From Paramecium sonneborni (taxonomy: Eukaryota > Ciliophora > Oligohymenophorea > Peniculida > Parameciidae), in contig CAJJDN010000133.1 in the NCBI GenBank assembly GCA_905182985.1, forward strand, positions 79,133-124,539: DNA of 45,407 bases, in the 5' to 3' direction. Positions 1-11,098 of this stretch are shown in pieces. The notes under the pieces were generated by a model. It was not told the DNA's origin. It made no database searches and worked only from the letters and a program-made list of their open reading frames with translations. The translations under genes and the position numbers were made by a program. The first letter of the stretch is position 1; every line of letters begins with the position of its first letter.

Positions 1-2
1 AT

Positions 3-772
3 AATACAGCAAGAACATCACGCAATTGTTACATATTTTTAGAGTATTGTAATGGAGGCAATTTAAGAGAATTAATGAAGTAAAAAGGAGGATATTTATG
101 TGAATAGGAGGCTCTAATTTATTTCAAATAGATTGTAGAAGGCTTCAAAGCAATTTATCAAGAAAATATTATACATAGAGATATTAAACCAGCAAATATT
201 CTATTACACAATGGTATTACAGACAAAACCATCATTTTAATTGAATAAACTTATTTACAAAAAAACAAATGATTACCTATTAAAATCTAACATATATTAT
301 GACCAGCAAAGTAAAAAAATTTCTTTTATACTCTAGATTTAAATTTAAAATGGTTTTACTAACAAAGACTGGATGCATTATAAAAAAAATCAATGATACT
401 TTACAACTCTTAAAGGCATTAAAGAAGATAAACATATAATCAAACTTTATTATGAAGAATTATAGAAACAAATATCGAAATATTTGAATAATCAAATTGA
501 AAAACATCATTTGAATTAAACAGGAAGAACAAGGTTGTAATGAATTCTTATCTGTAATTGATATGAAGTATTATGTATAAAAAAAAAAAGTTGACAGAAA
601 ATAAAAGTTTTTTGTTGATGGTTAAATAATTCTTCTTGATTTAAGTCCTGAAAATTATTTTAGATAACAAAAAGAATTTCCAGATTTTAATAAATTTTAT
701 GAGCATTCTAATAATTTAGAAAATCAACAACTTCTAAAGGAAATTCAAAAAGATTTTTCTTCATTTTAATGA
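3..772 (+). pseudogene. Decayed serine/threonine protein kinase (ULK-like), 5' cut by window edge
   Basis: Reading TAA/TAG as Gln, bases 3-272 give a kinase core: the hinge FLEYCNGGNL, then IVEGFKAIY and the catalytic loop IIHRDIKPANIL. The frame then ends at TGA 270-272 exactly where the DFG/activation segment should begin. DFG, APE and the C-lobe WSLG region are not found in any frame. Coding-like sequence resumes in other frames (FTTLKGIKEDKHIIKLYYEE near 400, EEQGCNEFLSVIDMKYY near 525) and ends at TGA 770-772. The hinge and catalytic loop resemble ULK/ATG1-type kinases that are abundant in Paramecium. I read it as a pseudogene with an internal deletion and frameshifts. The subfamily is inference. 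Confidence 0.7.
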
Positions 773-1090
773 AAAAGATTATTAATATTAATATTTGATA
801 ATTATATTGAATATCAATTTGTATAATAAATTATATTATGAAATAAAGTTTAAGTGAAGTATTAGACTTTGTTACTATAATATAATAAGAATTAGAGTTA
901 AATGAAAATTTATGATATAAAGGAATGTTTTTTAGGCAATTGGTATAATTAAATTATAATCAATTAATTAAAATGGTTATTTAAATTTAGAATATTAATT
1001 AATTTTAAGATATTTGATTGTTTTAAGACTAATAGGAAAAATAGATTAAAAAAAGAATTAAAATGAATTTCTAAAAAAAATTTATAAAAT
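773..1090. other. Intergenic, AT-rich
   Basis: About 320 bases of A/T-dominated sequence between the decayed kinase and the convergent minus-strand gene. No coding frame of convincing composition is visible. It presumably holds 3' ends of both neighbours. Confidence 0.6.
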
Positions 1091-2296
1091 TCAAATTATG
1101 ATTGCCAATAACAAAATTATGCTTATGAGTATTTGTTTTGAATAGTCTTCCATGTTTGTAATGTCTTAATCATCTTCTATTAATGGTTCTACATTATTGC
1201 ATGTCTCACTTGAATATCCATTAATAGCTTTTTGTTCAGCACAAGTTGCACATCTATTTTCTTTTTCTACTTTGATGCAATGAATTTCTTGACTTTTTCC
1301 ACTCACAGTATCATAGGTAGTTTATGCTAATACCCTTCTTGTATTTCCTGTTTTTGTATTTGATAATACAGATGTAACTTTGATTACAACCTTTGACCAA
1401 GCTATTTCAGCTTTTAATGGTAAAATAACTTATCCTTAAACAGAATTATCAGGATTGTTAAGAGTTGCTTTTTTATTAAGTCCTTCTCCAGTATACCATA
1501 CTTCAACTCCTGTCAAGAAATATCCTTCCATTCCTTTAGTTGTAATTGCTTGTTTTAAAAAAAATTAATCATTTAAGTGAAGATTTGGAGTAGTTTATTC
1601 AGTGCAAGCAGCATCCTTACACCATACTAATTGTGTATCAGGTTTTGCTGTACAACTAGCTTCAAGTGAACAACCAACTGTTGATTTAGCACTTAAGGGT
1701 TTAAAAGCAGTATCTATTGCAGCTCCATTATTCCTATTCACTATTACTTAAAATTCAAAATAAAAAGTATATTAAAGTTGGTCTGTATCTGCTGCATAAT
1801 ATGCAAGAGCAAAGTATCCATTGTAAATATATTATTCAGAGTTTTTAGTCTCAATTAAATATGTTTTTAAATCTTCTCCCAAAATTGTAAATGAATAATA
1901 TCTCCATTATTTTTAAAAGCTACTTGAATGAGTTAGTTTAAGTGTAGTTACTTCAGATTTATCTGAATAAGTATTTGATGAAAATCTATAAAGTTTTAAA
2001 TCTAAGCAAGTATCTTCAGGTGTTTTTCCATCTTCTTAAACAAGACCAAAATATTTAGCATCATTATAAAACTTCACATCTGAATATCTTAGATTAACTA
2101 AGACATTTGCAGTTCCATCAATAAAACCAATATCACCAGAAAAAGCAATTTAAGATGCTCCTGTACCATCAGCATTGTTGGCTGTACCAAACTTTTCTAA
2201 ATAGTAATTACACTCTGGTGAATTAATATCTAATCTAGCCTACAATGTGATAGCCATCAAACATGAAATGAGGAATGTGATTTTTGTATTAAACAT
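1091..2296 (-). CDS. Secreted, probably GPI-anchored surface protein, family unknown
   Basis: Single exon, 401 residues, ATG at 2296 and TGA at 1091-1093. The protein starts MFNTKITFLISCLMAITL, a clear signal peptide, and ends in a short hydrophobic tail (ILISIILLLAIII) directly before the stop with no cytoplasmic residues after it. That arrangement is typical of GPI-anchor signals, though a C-terminal membrane helix is possible. In between is a beta-rich-looking region with paired cysteines, including CSLEASC, WCKDAAC and CATCAEQ near the C-terminus. No domain was recognised. In ciliates such proteins are commonly displayed on the cell or cilium surface; that role is inference. It faces the decayed kinase tail to tail. 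Confidence 0.8.
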
Positions 2297-3400
2297 TTTT
2301 CTTTATTATATTAATGAATCTTAGAGAAGAAACTTGATGACTTATAAATCCCAAATTTATTTCTATCTGAAATGCTGTATTACATTAATTCTATCTGATT
2401 TTTTTATTTTTATCTTTTTAAATTTTCAATAAAATATCTTCTTATTCTATTTATACCAAATATTTATATTTTATTATAAAATATTTTTTTATTAATTTAA
2501 TTTAAAATATTTCTTCTTTCCTATGAACCATTTAATGTAAAAAATCAAAATACTGAATCTTAAATAAATAAAATCAAACTGATGAAAAGATTAATTTAAA
2601 TAAATTTTTTTTAATTTCCCATTTTTGGATCTTAATAAATAATTCTTTTAATAGTTTGAAAGTGCTTTTTATTAGCTCAAATGAAGTTTTTTATTTTTGG
2701 AAATTGGTAAATTTTGCCTAAATTTTGAGTTCAATCTATAATGCTTTTTTAAAGTAAATTTAATTATTAATATTAGATTTAAATCTGATAAATTTTAGGG
2801 TTTCTAGTTGATTCAATGAACTTAAGTTAATGAAAATCAGGTATATATCGAAATACATTTATTTGATGAACAAAAAAAGAGGTATATGAATTTTGGGGTT
2901 TTGTGAAATTATTTTGGAAAAAGACTCTTTGATCAGATTTAATGTATATTAAAAAAGGAAATTTTCTAAAATAGTACTGATTTGTAATTTAAAAAATATT
3001 TACAAAACATAGATCTTATATATCTTTAATATAAGTAAAAGGGAAAATGATTGTAATAAATTTAGAATTGAAACGATAATTACTAAAAATTTTAAACTCT
3101 AATTTAGTTCTAAATCTAAAAATTAATCACAAAAACGAAATATTTATTTCACCCAGAAATTTTTGCATCCATAATGATAAATTTATTTTTAATTAAATTT
3201 TTAAAGAAAAAGTAATAGAATTTAATTATCATATATAACAAGAAGGAGAAAAAGTTTGAAAATTATTAATAAGCTTTTAAGAGATTGATAGATATAAATA
3301 TATATGTAAAATTCAAACACTAATGAAAAATTTGATAAAAAAGCTATTTTCAAAATGATATTGAATTTAAATGAAAATTGTGTTAGTTCACAGAATATAT
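2297..3400. other. Long AT-rich intergenic stretch
   Basis: About 1.1 kb without a convincing coding frame. The only long standard-code reading (minus strand, 3222-3473) has homopolymer-driven composition (Ile/Phe/Leu/Tyr) and is a chance frame. The promoter of the minus-strand surface-protein gene should lie just above 2296. Confidence 0.5.
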
Positions 3401-3736
3401 CTAAGTAAATCGTAAAAATTGGGCTATGGTTAATTAAATAAGGTAATAAATAAGAAATATATTTAATAAACAAAACTTATTTTTTGGAAAGATACAAACA
3501 AAGATTCAATATTTTTTTAGATAAAAGAAAAGTCAATAATTAAATAAGAACATAGCCAATATTTTGAATTAGATATTTTAGAATCTAATATCAATTCATT
3601 CTTTGAGGTAAAAGAGAAAGAAATTATAAAAAACTATAAGGATTTATTAAAGAGAGAAGAAAATATAATAAATTTGGATAATCTGATCGATGAAATACAT
3701 AGACAATATTAATTTTATAAAGAAATAAGTAATTGA
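3401..3736 (+). pseudogene. Possible remnant of a coding region
   Basis: One frame is open from about 3400 to TGA 3734-3736 and its second half has protein-like composition, for example FELDILESNINSFFEVKEKE and LLKREENIINLDNLIDEIH. There is no convincing start, and a second frame is also open upstream (LWLIKQGNKQEIYLI, faintly like a kinase N-lobe). Family not recognised. It may be a decayed gene or the tail of a gene whose exons I could not join. Low confidence. Confidence 0.25.
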
Positions 3737-3982
3737 AATTAAAATCTTGATTTAAATATCAAATGTTTTTAATAGAAAATGACAGATTAGTTTTTAAAAA
3801 AAGGAAAATGGGTACTGTTAATTTAAAAATAAAGTAAAGTGACACAAAACCAGAATATTTAAGTTGAGTAGAGTTTAATAATTATATAATGATGAAATTT
3901 GAGGTTGTATATAAATAGAAGAATAAAATCTGATCATTATGAATTATGTAATTTTATATTATATTATAAAAATCTACATACA

Positions 3983-4968
3983 ATGGATATGCATCCGATC
4001 ATTTCTACATCGAAATAAAAAGCAATAAAGTATAAAATAATTATCATAAATTGAGTTGCTGTAGTTGGAGATAAAGGAGTAGGCAAACATTAATTAATAG
4101 AAAAAATGCTGGATGTTGAAACTAAAGTAAATGATCGAGATATAATGTCAATTGATTTTTTTATATCATATATTTGGATAGGTGATTGTCAATATTAAAC
4201 AATTCATTATTGGGTTGTTTCCTTAGATACAAATTAATAACAGTACACTTTTATAAATAAGTAAGATTGAAGTGTATACCATTTATACCTCAGAGTGATA
4301 TTTATGTTATAATGTTCAGCTTAAACTAGAATAGAAGTTTATATAATGCTCTTCAAGTTTGGTTTTAATTAAGTTCGTAAAAAAAAAGTGCTTAATTTAT
4401 ATTTTTGGGAAATGATATTGGAAAATTAAGATAATGTGGTTCTTTTAGTGATATAATAAAAATCCTTAGAAATAAAATGATTAGATCTTCTCCTAATTTA
4501 GAAGAAATATAAAATGAGTCATCATTAAAAGAAAATAGAAAAACTATAACATATGTTGATGATTTTATTGATGAGACATTACCAGAAAATGTTTAGTATA
4601 TAGAAATCAAAGATTATGAGCATTAACCATTTAAGAGGGTTCTTATAAGTTGCATCTAAAATATTATAAGCAATGAGAGACAAAAATTGTATTCAATCAG
4701 TGCTCCAATATCTCCAAATATGATGCCTTAATTGTAAAAGTCTATATCTGAATATGTCCAAAAAACTTAATATCTTGAGAAACCTGAACCATTAAAAGTA
4801 CTTAAAGAAAAGAGATAATCAGAAATAGTTTAAACTATAAAATTAGATTATTCTATAAATATTTAACCTATTTAAACAACGATGAATCCTAATCTTTTCC
4901 CGTTAGAATAGAGCAGCTATTCTCAATAGGATAAAAAAGAAACTGGATTTTGTTGTTAATTAATATGA
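3983..4968 (+). pseudogene. Decayed Rab-like small GTPase, tandem paralog of the next gene
   Basis: The frame from ATG 3983 carries an in-frame TGA at 4052-4054, immediately before the P-loop strand VAVVGDKGVGKH. The P-loop Ser/Thr that binds Mg-nucleotide is His here. The reading continues (MLDVETKVNDRDIMSIDFFI) to a second TGA near 4268, then resumes in another frame (SDIYVIMFSLN) and runs open to TGA 4966-4968, ending GFCCQLI with a Rab-type CC prenylation motif. Residues KVNDRDI and SDIYVIMFSLN align with KVNDKEI and SHIYVIAFSLN of the neighbour at 5044-6062, so this is a tandem duplicate. No intron repairs both breaks. I call it a pseudogene. Confidence 0.75.
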
Positions 4969-5043
4969 TATATCAACCATCTGAATGATTATATACAATA
5001 TATGTTTCAATTGTAACAAATTTTTATATTATAAATTTTTATA

Positions 5044-6062
5044 ATGGAATAAGATAGCATCACTATTCTATCTTAATCAAAAGAAAGAAGAATAAAGTAT
5101 TTTAAATAATCATTTAGAGTTATTTTGATTGGAGATCAAAGTGTTGGTAAAAGTAAGCTTCTTGAATAACTGTTAAATGTTGAATCTAAAGTTAATGACA
5201 AAGAAATTCAAACAGTTGATTTTTTCATTTCCCGTGTTATTTTACCTGATAATTCAGAATAGAAGATATTTATTTGGGTTACTACTGGGGAAATCAAAAA
5301 TATGTATAGATAACCAAAATAATAAAAATAATAGAAATCTTATTAGAGCCTTTTTAATTAAGAGTCATATTTATGTTATAGCATTTTCACTTAATAACCC
5401 AACATCTTTTGAAAATGCAGTAAATACTTGGTTTGCTTAATGTTATAAAAATGCGAGAGAAACTAATAATTATTATTACTTTATTGGTACTATGAGTGAT
5501 AAAGAACATCTTTGTGGATCTTATTAGGATATAATCTAAACAATAGCAGATAAATGTTAAGAACTCAAGATTGAGAAAAATGCATAATAAGTTCCATTTC
5601 CAACAGATAAAGCATATATTAGATAATCAGCTAAATGGAATGATGATAATATCATTGAATTCGCTAAAAATAAATTACCTAATAATGTGTAAATTATTTT
5701 ATAGAATTAGATTTTATTCTGAAACATCAGCAGTTGTGAAAACAGGAATAGAAAGAAGTTCAAGCATCTTCATTAGATTATTACAAGCTGTTGTTAAGTA
5801 GGAATTCTAAAAAGATGGTATATAACCAATAATTGCTCCATCAAGAACAGCTTCTAGATTTTCAATGGCATAAATGTAATAAATGCCTTTAGCTGTTGCT
5901 GTTCCAACATCATCTACAAGATAATCAACTTAGACACCTAATTTATAAGTTAATATGGTTAAAGAACCTATTCCTTTTTCACCTTTTGAATAAAGAGAAT
6001 CAAATTCATCTTCAAAAACAGAAGTTAAAAAAGAATAAAATTTATGTTGTATGATTTAATGA
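5044..6062 (+). CDS. Atypical Rab-like GTPase with degenerate nucleotide-binding motifs
   Basis: Three exons with introns at 5304-5334 (31 nt) and 5689-5710 (22 nt, GTAAATTATTTTATAGAATTAG) give 321 residues. The P-loop is canonical (GDQSVGKS, about residue 31) and the G5-like box is ETSA, with CC near the C-terminus (LCCMIQ) for geranylgeranylation. The G3 box WDTAGQE is replaced by WVTTGE, losing the Asp, and the NKxD box is replaced by GTMSDK. After the G domain comes an unusually long linker of about 100 residues rich in Ser, Pro and Gln. Such a protein could still attach to membranes, but GTP switching is doubtful. Tandem with the decayed copy just upstream. Rab membership rests on layout and motifs seen here. 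Confidence 0.8.
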
Positions 6063-6245
6063 AACATATTTAAATTTCTTAACTGTTCTCATTTCTTATT
6101 TGATTCAATTTATTAGATATGATTCTAATTTAATCATATTTTAAATAAGAATAAATTTACCCACTATTTATTTATATTAAAAATGTCATATCTCTTAAGT
6201 GAAAATTAATTAAGTAAAATTATTAATATAATTAGATTAATTTAT

Positions 6246-7037
6246 ATGAACTCCGTTGATGACCTCACTTGTAAATTAGACTCTGTGGGTTCCTTTTAAT
6301 AAACTAATGACACATTAAGTCCTATTCAATTAAGAACAAGTGATATATTGTGTGATTTAAAAAAATCTATTGATAAATATAATAAACCTCTTTTCACATT
6401 AAAAGATTAAGTTTATTATTTGTATCAAATAATGAGAAATTTGACAATCAAAGAGAATTATAGTTATTAAATAGCATCAATTATATTTTTGAGTGAATAT
6501 CAAGATAACTCTTCTCAAAAAGTAGAGAATGTTAAATAAATACTCTAATAATGCACAAATTTAAATCTAAAAACCTATTTTGTAATCTTAAATAATAATA
6601 ATCGTAAACCAATTAACAAAGAACTTAGATAATTGGTTGATTAATTTCCATGTAGTTTAAGCATTGTAGATACTAACCTTCATGATTTAGATTCTGAATT
6701 AGAAAAGATAAACAAAGAATTAAGAATAGGATCTTTTGATACAAGATTGTTTCTTCATATTTCTACAAATAAATCTATGAAAATCTTTCTCGAAAGTTTA
6801 GTAACTTCTTTATATAAATTTGAGAAGGGACTGACTTAAAATGATAAAATTTATTGGTCTTCATGTAAGACAAATTAATTATTTACTGCAGTAGAAATTT
6901 AAGCAGATTAGGAAGAAGAAAAGAAAGTAGGAAAAAAAAATAAAAGAAAAAATGTGATTTATGGCTTCGCTATAATAGTAGTTCTAACAATAGTTTGCTA
7001 TCTATTATATGTGATAGTCATAACATTTATTTAATGA
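6246..7037 (+). CDS. Tail-anchored membrane protein, unknown function
   Basis: Single exon, 263 residues. A soluble cytosolic region of about 230 residues has alternating hydrophobic strands (ASIIFLSEY, KTYFVILNNN, CSLSIVDTN, TRLFLHIST) that could form a Rossmann-like or VWA-like fold, but no signature motif is visible. It is followed by a Lys/Arg-rich patch (KKVGKKNKRKN) and one C-terminal helix (IYGFAIIVVLTIVCYLLYVIVI), with only a few residues after it. This is the layout of a tail-anchored protein of ER, mitochondrion or endosome. The next gene is convergent and only 39 bp away. Function not recognised. Confidence 0.8.
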
Positions 7038-7076
7038 ATAATACTATTTTAAATAATGAATATTATATAATATGCA

Positions 7077-8922
7077 TCAATGAAATTCTGAATATTCTTA
7101 TTATCTGGAAGTCCAAGGATTATCAAAGAATGATTTATGAGCAAAGTATTAGTAAGCAACAAAGATTATTAGGAGGATAATGAAAATGATGCTGACATAA
7201 AATGCTGCAATAATCAAAGAATAGGTATGGAAGTAAGTATTCTTGGCAAATTAATTGACTTTAGTAATAGCCTGTAAATATTAGAAAAATTATATATACC
7301 AATTCTAATCCTTCATCTGGAAAACAATTTTTTTCAAGATACTTAGAAAATTGAGAATTATGTTCTCTTAGTCCATTCTAAAAATTAATAAGATTGTATA
7401 TATTACTTTTCCATCTACTTCACTTATAAAAACTGCTCCTAAAGCAATGCATAAGATGGCAATTATTAATGCAATAGCACAAAGAAACTTTGGTTAATGA
7501 AATTCAGTCATATCCATCCATTGGAAAATCTAAAACATTTGAATTAAATATACTCTATTCTTCATTAGATACAAAATAGGAACAAGGAAAAGAACTATTC
7601 CAACACTTATAATAATAATTAAAGACAAGGCTCTTTCTGAATTATATACTTTTTATCCACTCTTTGTGATTTAATCAATATCTTTAGGTGACAATTTTTA
7701 ACAGAATTCATTTGAATTAATCGAAATTTTCTTTATGGCTTCTAATGCATACGTATCTTCGTTATCTTCATAATTTTCATAAAATGGTAATTAAGATAGT
7801 ACATTAGTCAAGCCATTTTATTAGTAAGTTTGACGAGCCGAAAATGTATTCAAAGTGAGTCGATGAGATTGAAGATCTTCAAAATTATCACAACCAATTT
7901 CAGGTCTTTTAGCAAGAGGGTAATATTTAGCTGATTAAAATTATGGATTCAATTTATGATTATAACAAGGGGAAGAATCATCTTATCCAATTCCTGGAAC
8001 AACTTCGATACTAATAATAGGAGATGAGTTTTCAAATAATTTGATATAATTATCTGTTCCAATTTTAATAGCATTTCTATCATTAGTTCTTGAATTATCT
8101 TTAATTAAACCAGAAAGTGGGCAATTTTTAGTTGATGGAACACAAATACTACCACACTATTAGTAAGATGTTTCACATGTAGCACCTTATAATGGTTTCC
8201 ATTCTGTAAATATTTTAGTACAATATTATTTTTATTGCCATGTCGTAAAAAATATAGATTCATGAGATTTAACCTTTTTACAATTAGATTTATAGAAACA
8301 AGTTAGAGAATGACTAATATCTCCATTTTCACAAATACATCCAGATTAAACTCCATCCCATTAACCTAAATGAGTTCTTCCATATCCATTTGGACATTCA
8401 ACCTAATCATGTGTAAAATGTGGTATCACATTGTGACCCACAGCTGATGTAGATTGAGTGGCTACTACAATATCCTCTATTGGTGCCATTTGTAGATTAT
8501 TTTTCAGTGTTTCTAATGTGTTATGTGCTCCTTCTGGATTCAAGTGTTTCACTTTATATGCAAAGATTAATGCCATAATAAGTAGAACTATTATAAAGAA
8601 TGCTATTGGTAATATGTATAGTAACCAATCTATCAACTATTAATTCAAATTTAACGATTACATAAGAATGTTTCTTTGGTTTTACTATAGTTACAATTTT
8701 ATTAGGCATTGGCTGTTACACAATAATTTCCTCTCTTTGTGGTTCAGGTTACACTTTTACTAAAAGATTAGACTATATTTATACCTTAATATTCTGTTTC
8801 TATTGGTGGTTAGGGTTAATAAACAGGTTTTGCTTAAATATAAAAAAACTAAAAATACTTGGTGTGTTACTATTGTATCCAAATGGCAAAGGTGCTACTT
8901 GTTACTGTGGATTTATGTACAT
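7077..8922 (-). CDS. Four-helix membrane protein with Cys-rich lumenal domain
   Basis: Six exons with introns 8833-8858, 8760-8784, 8637-8661, 7378-7406 and 7272-7299, giving 570 residues. Removing the first two introns turns the start into a Pro/Gln-rich cytosolic tail (MYINPQQQVAPLPFGYNSNT, later VYQPQPPIETEYQ). Helix 1 is LLYILPIAFFIIVLLIMALI near residue 95. Next is a large region with about 12 cysteines in short pairs (ECPNGYG, SGCICENG, CETSYQQCGSIC), then helices ALSLIIIISVGIVLFLVPIL, FLCAIALIIAILCIALGAVF and LIIAAFYVSIIFIILLIIFV. The family is not recognised. The composition suggests a cell-surface or organelle-membrane protein. An ATG at 8663 in the same downstream frame is an alternative start, but the proline-rich exons upstream are clearly coding. 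Confidence 0.8.
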
Positions 8923-9046
8923 AGATTAAATGTACGAATTAGGTAACATTGATAAACTGAAAATAAAATCAATAAAAATAAGATTAAAAGAGAGTATTCT
9001 AAATATTATGATTAAAATTATATTTATGTATGCTCTTTAATATTGC

Positions 9047-9458
9047 TCAGAATTTATAATCTGGAGTAGTGTTGGCCTTTCTAAATGCAGGTTTACCACA
9101 TTCCAATAATGCTATTATTATTGATTTAATTGTGTACCATCCTTGAATTGCATACATTTTGATTCATCTTTTGTTCTTAAAACACACTAATTATATTTCG
9201 AATTATTTTCTTACTTCTTTAAATGCACTTAATTCTCCTGGACATTCTTACTTCAAAATAATTGTTCTTGGAGCATTTTCATCTTCTCTTGGGAAACTAT
9301 TAGATGAAATAAGGTCAATGTTTATACAAAATGACTTTGCTTTCCATTTAAGTGGATCTCTTTTTAGCTGTGGAGAAATTATATGATCGTGATTCCATTT
9401 TAATTAAATATCTAAGATTTAAATTAATCTAAGTAACACATATATATATATTATTCAA
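9047..9458 (-). pseudogene. Interrupted gene with one in-frame TGA, family unknown
   Basis: One minus-strand frame reads LDIQLKWNHDHIISPQLKRD, then PREDENAPRTIILKQECPGE and FEIQLVCFKNKR, meets TGA at 9166-9164, and continues in the same frame as IKMYAIQGWYTIKSIIIALL and ECGKPAFRKANTTPDYKF to TGA 9049-9047. Both sides have strong coding composition, and no intron with usable borders removes the internal TGA. A Trp codon (TGG) at that point would restore the frame. No ATG was found that starts this frame, so the 5' end is unresolved; a competing frame from an ATG near 9406 is also open. I read it as a recently broken gene; a true end at the first TGA is the alternative. Confidence 0.5.
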
Positions 9459-11028
9459 TCATTATTTCCTGCTTCTAACTGATTTGAGTGCCAAATTAAG
9501 TGCTACCTTATACAGTTAAGAATCAATAGAGCTTTATTATTTCATAGATTTTCCAAGTCCTTTTGCAGTAGCTGATTTTTAATGATGCATTTACTAAGAT
9601 GATGATTATCCACTACTCTATTTAAGCATTGTTGATTATTAAGAATTAGTTACTTATCTTGCAGATTGTGTTTATTAATAATACATAAGCTTTTATTCTC
9701 CACTTGTATTTATTTGTAATGGTTTATCATTTGATTTTGATTTTATATTGATTTTTCTGCTAGGTTCTCGATTTGATAAAGGCTCTTAAATTTTCGCTCT
9801 TCTAAATTGATTTAATTCTTTTATGTTTAATTTTTTTCTAGATAATTATCCCTTTAGACGATTTGTTATTTCATATCTTTAAGTAAGACTACGAGGATCT
9901 TATAATAAAGATAAACTGTCAAAATGAACAGTGCAATATTGCTTGGAATCTCTTACTAATTTTTTGACTTAAAGTGTCTAAAGATCAGACATGACTTTTA
10001 ATTCTAATTATTACACTTTTTTTGGAAGATGCGGACTTTGTTAAGGAGCTCTTGGTGTAACACATTTAGGTGATTTTAAGAGAGTGGCAATTCTTTATTG
10101 ATTTGGTAGTAAGGTACGATTATTTGAAGATTTAAATTCGACATCACGAGGAGTCTAGATTAAAAATTTGAAGAGTTTACAATATGTAATTGATCAGATT
10201 TTAAGGATAGATTTTTCTTTTTAGGAACTGTTTTAGGAATAGATGTCTTGAGCATATTAAGTATACTTGTTATACTTGATTTTCGATGATTTAGGAGTGG
10301 TTTGTTTTATGAAATAAATAATTGTTATGGAGGTTAGTAGTTTTCGTATTTAAAGTTAGGATTGGTAGATTACATAAGTTTATATTGGTGGAGCTATTAC
10401 TTGAAGTTAACAAATTGTGGTTTAGGGTCAATGATACTTATGCCATCAAGGATCTTGTCACATTTAGACATCAACTAAGTTGAGTGTGTTCTGTCTTACT
10501 TCGTCTGAGGAGCTAGGTTCTTAAGCAGTAACTTATTGGCTGGATTATGGCATTGGGGAATCACCTACTATTCCTTTTGGTGGTTTATCAGGATTATTCT
10601 TATTCTCTTAAGCTATCAACTTGGCAATGCGAAAGTACTCTAATCTTCTCTTCTTATCATGGTAATAATTTAATGGAATAATGGCTGGAAGCATAAATAA
10701 TCGAGGTATATCGTTATGGAACTAGTGTAGAAGATTAAAATAGTACTTTGTAGTACTCACCCAACATTTACAATTTTTCAGAGACTATTTCAGATTAATA
10801 GATTTTGCAAATTAATTCTTCAGGTGTATCATACATTATCACATCTTTGTAAAGTATATTGTTGGTTGTACGATGATTGTGTAAGATCTCTGTTATCCCC
10901 TTAGTATAATGGTAATTCTATGATTGTGAGTATTTCAAGAACAAAGAATGACGCATGATTTCTAACTCTATAACACATGTATTCTTACCAATCAATGGTG
11001 TAGTCTCTTCACAAAAATCACATTTCAT
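9459..11028 (-). CDS. Ciliate-type conserved hypothetical protein with Cys-motif N-terminus
   Basis: About 498 residues from ATG 11028, which begins MKCDFCEETTPLIGKNTCV, a possible small zinc-binding start. Next comes a globular part ending in DIPRLFMLPAIIPLNYYHDK and RLEYFRIAKLIA, and then a long Ser/Gln/Lys-rich tail with basic patches. Introns at 10722-10746 and 10155-10180 are canonical. A third intron is needed near 10454-10475 to stay in frame; the best candidate (22 nt) starts GTTG and ends AAG, so that junction is uncertain. The tail looks disordered and phosphorylatable. I do not recognise the family. It is divergent from the kinase gene at 11099, the two starts lying about 70 bp apart. 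Confidence 0.7.
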
Positions 11029-11098
11029 TTTGAATTTTATATTTATAAAATAATATAATAATAATATTCAAACAAATTAATTCATCCTACTATTTATA
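11029..11098. promoter_or_regulatory. Bidirectional intergenic region
   Basis: Only about 70 bp, almost pure A/T, separates the start codons of two divergently transcribed genes (11028 minus, 11099 plus). Both promoters and 5' leaders must fit here. No specific factor site is recognisable. Confidence 0.5.

Noticed and set aside
8403..8643. Two overlapping open frames on opposite strands
   Set aside because: The minus-strand frame is an internal piece of the membrane-protein gene (its apparent start is a TTG after an intron); the plus-strand one is its shadow.
8800..8830. GGTTAGGGTTAA resembling a telomeric repeat
   Set aside because: Only one unit, and on the other strand it codes for the proline/glutamine-rich exon of the membrane-protein gene at 7077-8922. 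Paramecium telomeres are G4T2/G3T3 arrays, not seen here.
9159..9386. Plus-strand 75-codon open frame
   Set aside because: Composition (His/Leu/Phe/Ser) is that of an antisense shadow; the minus strand carries the better coding signal.
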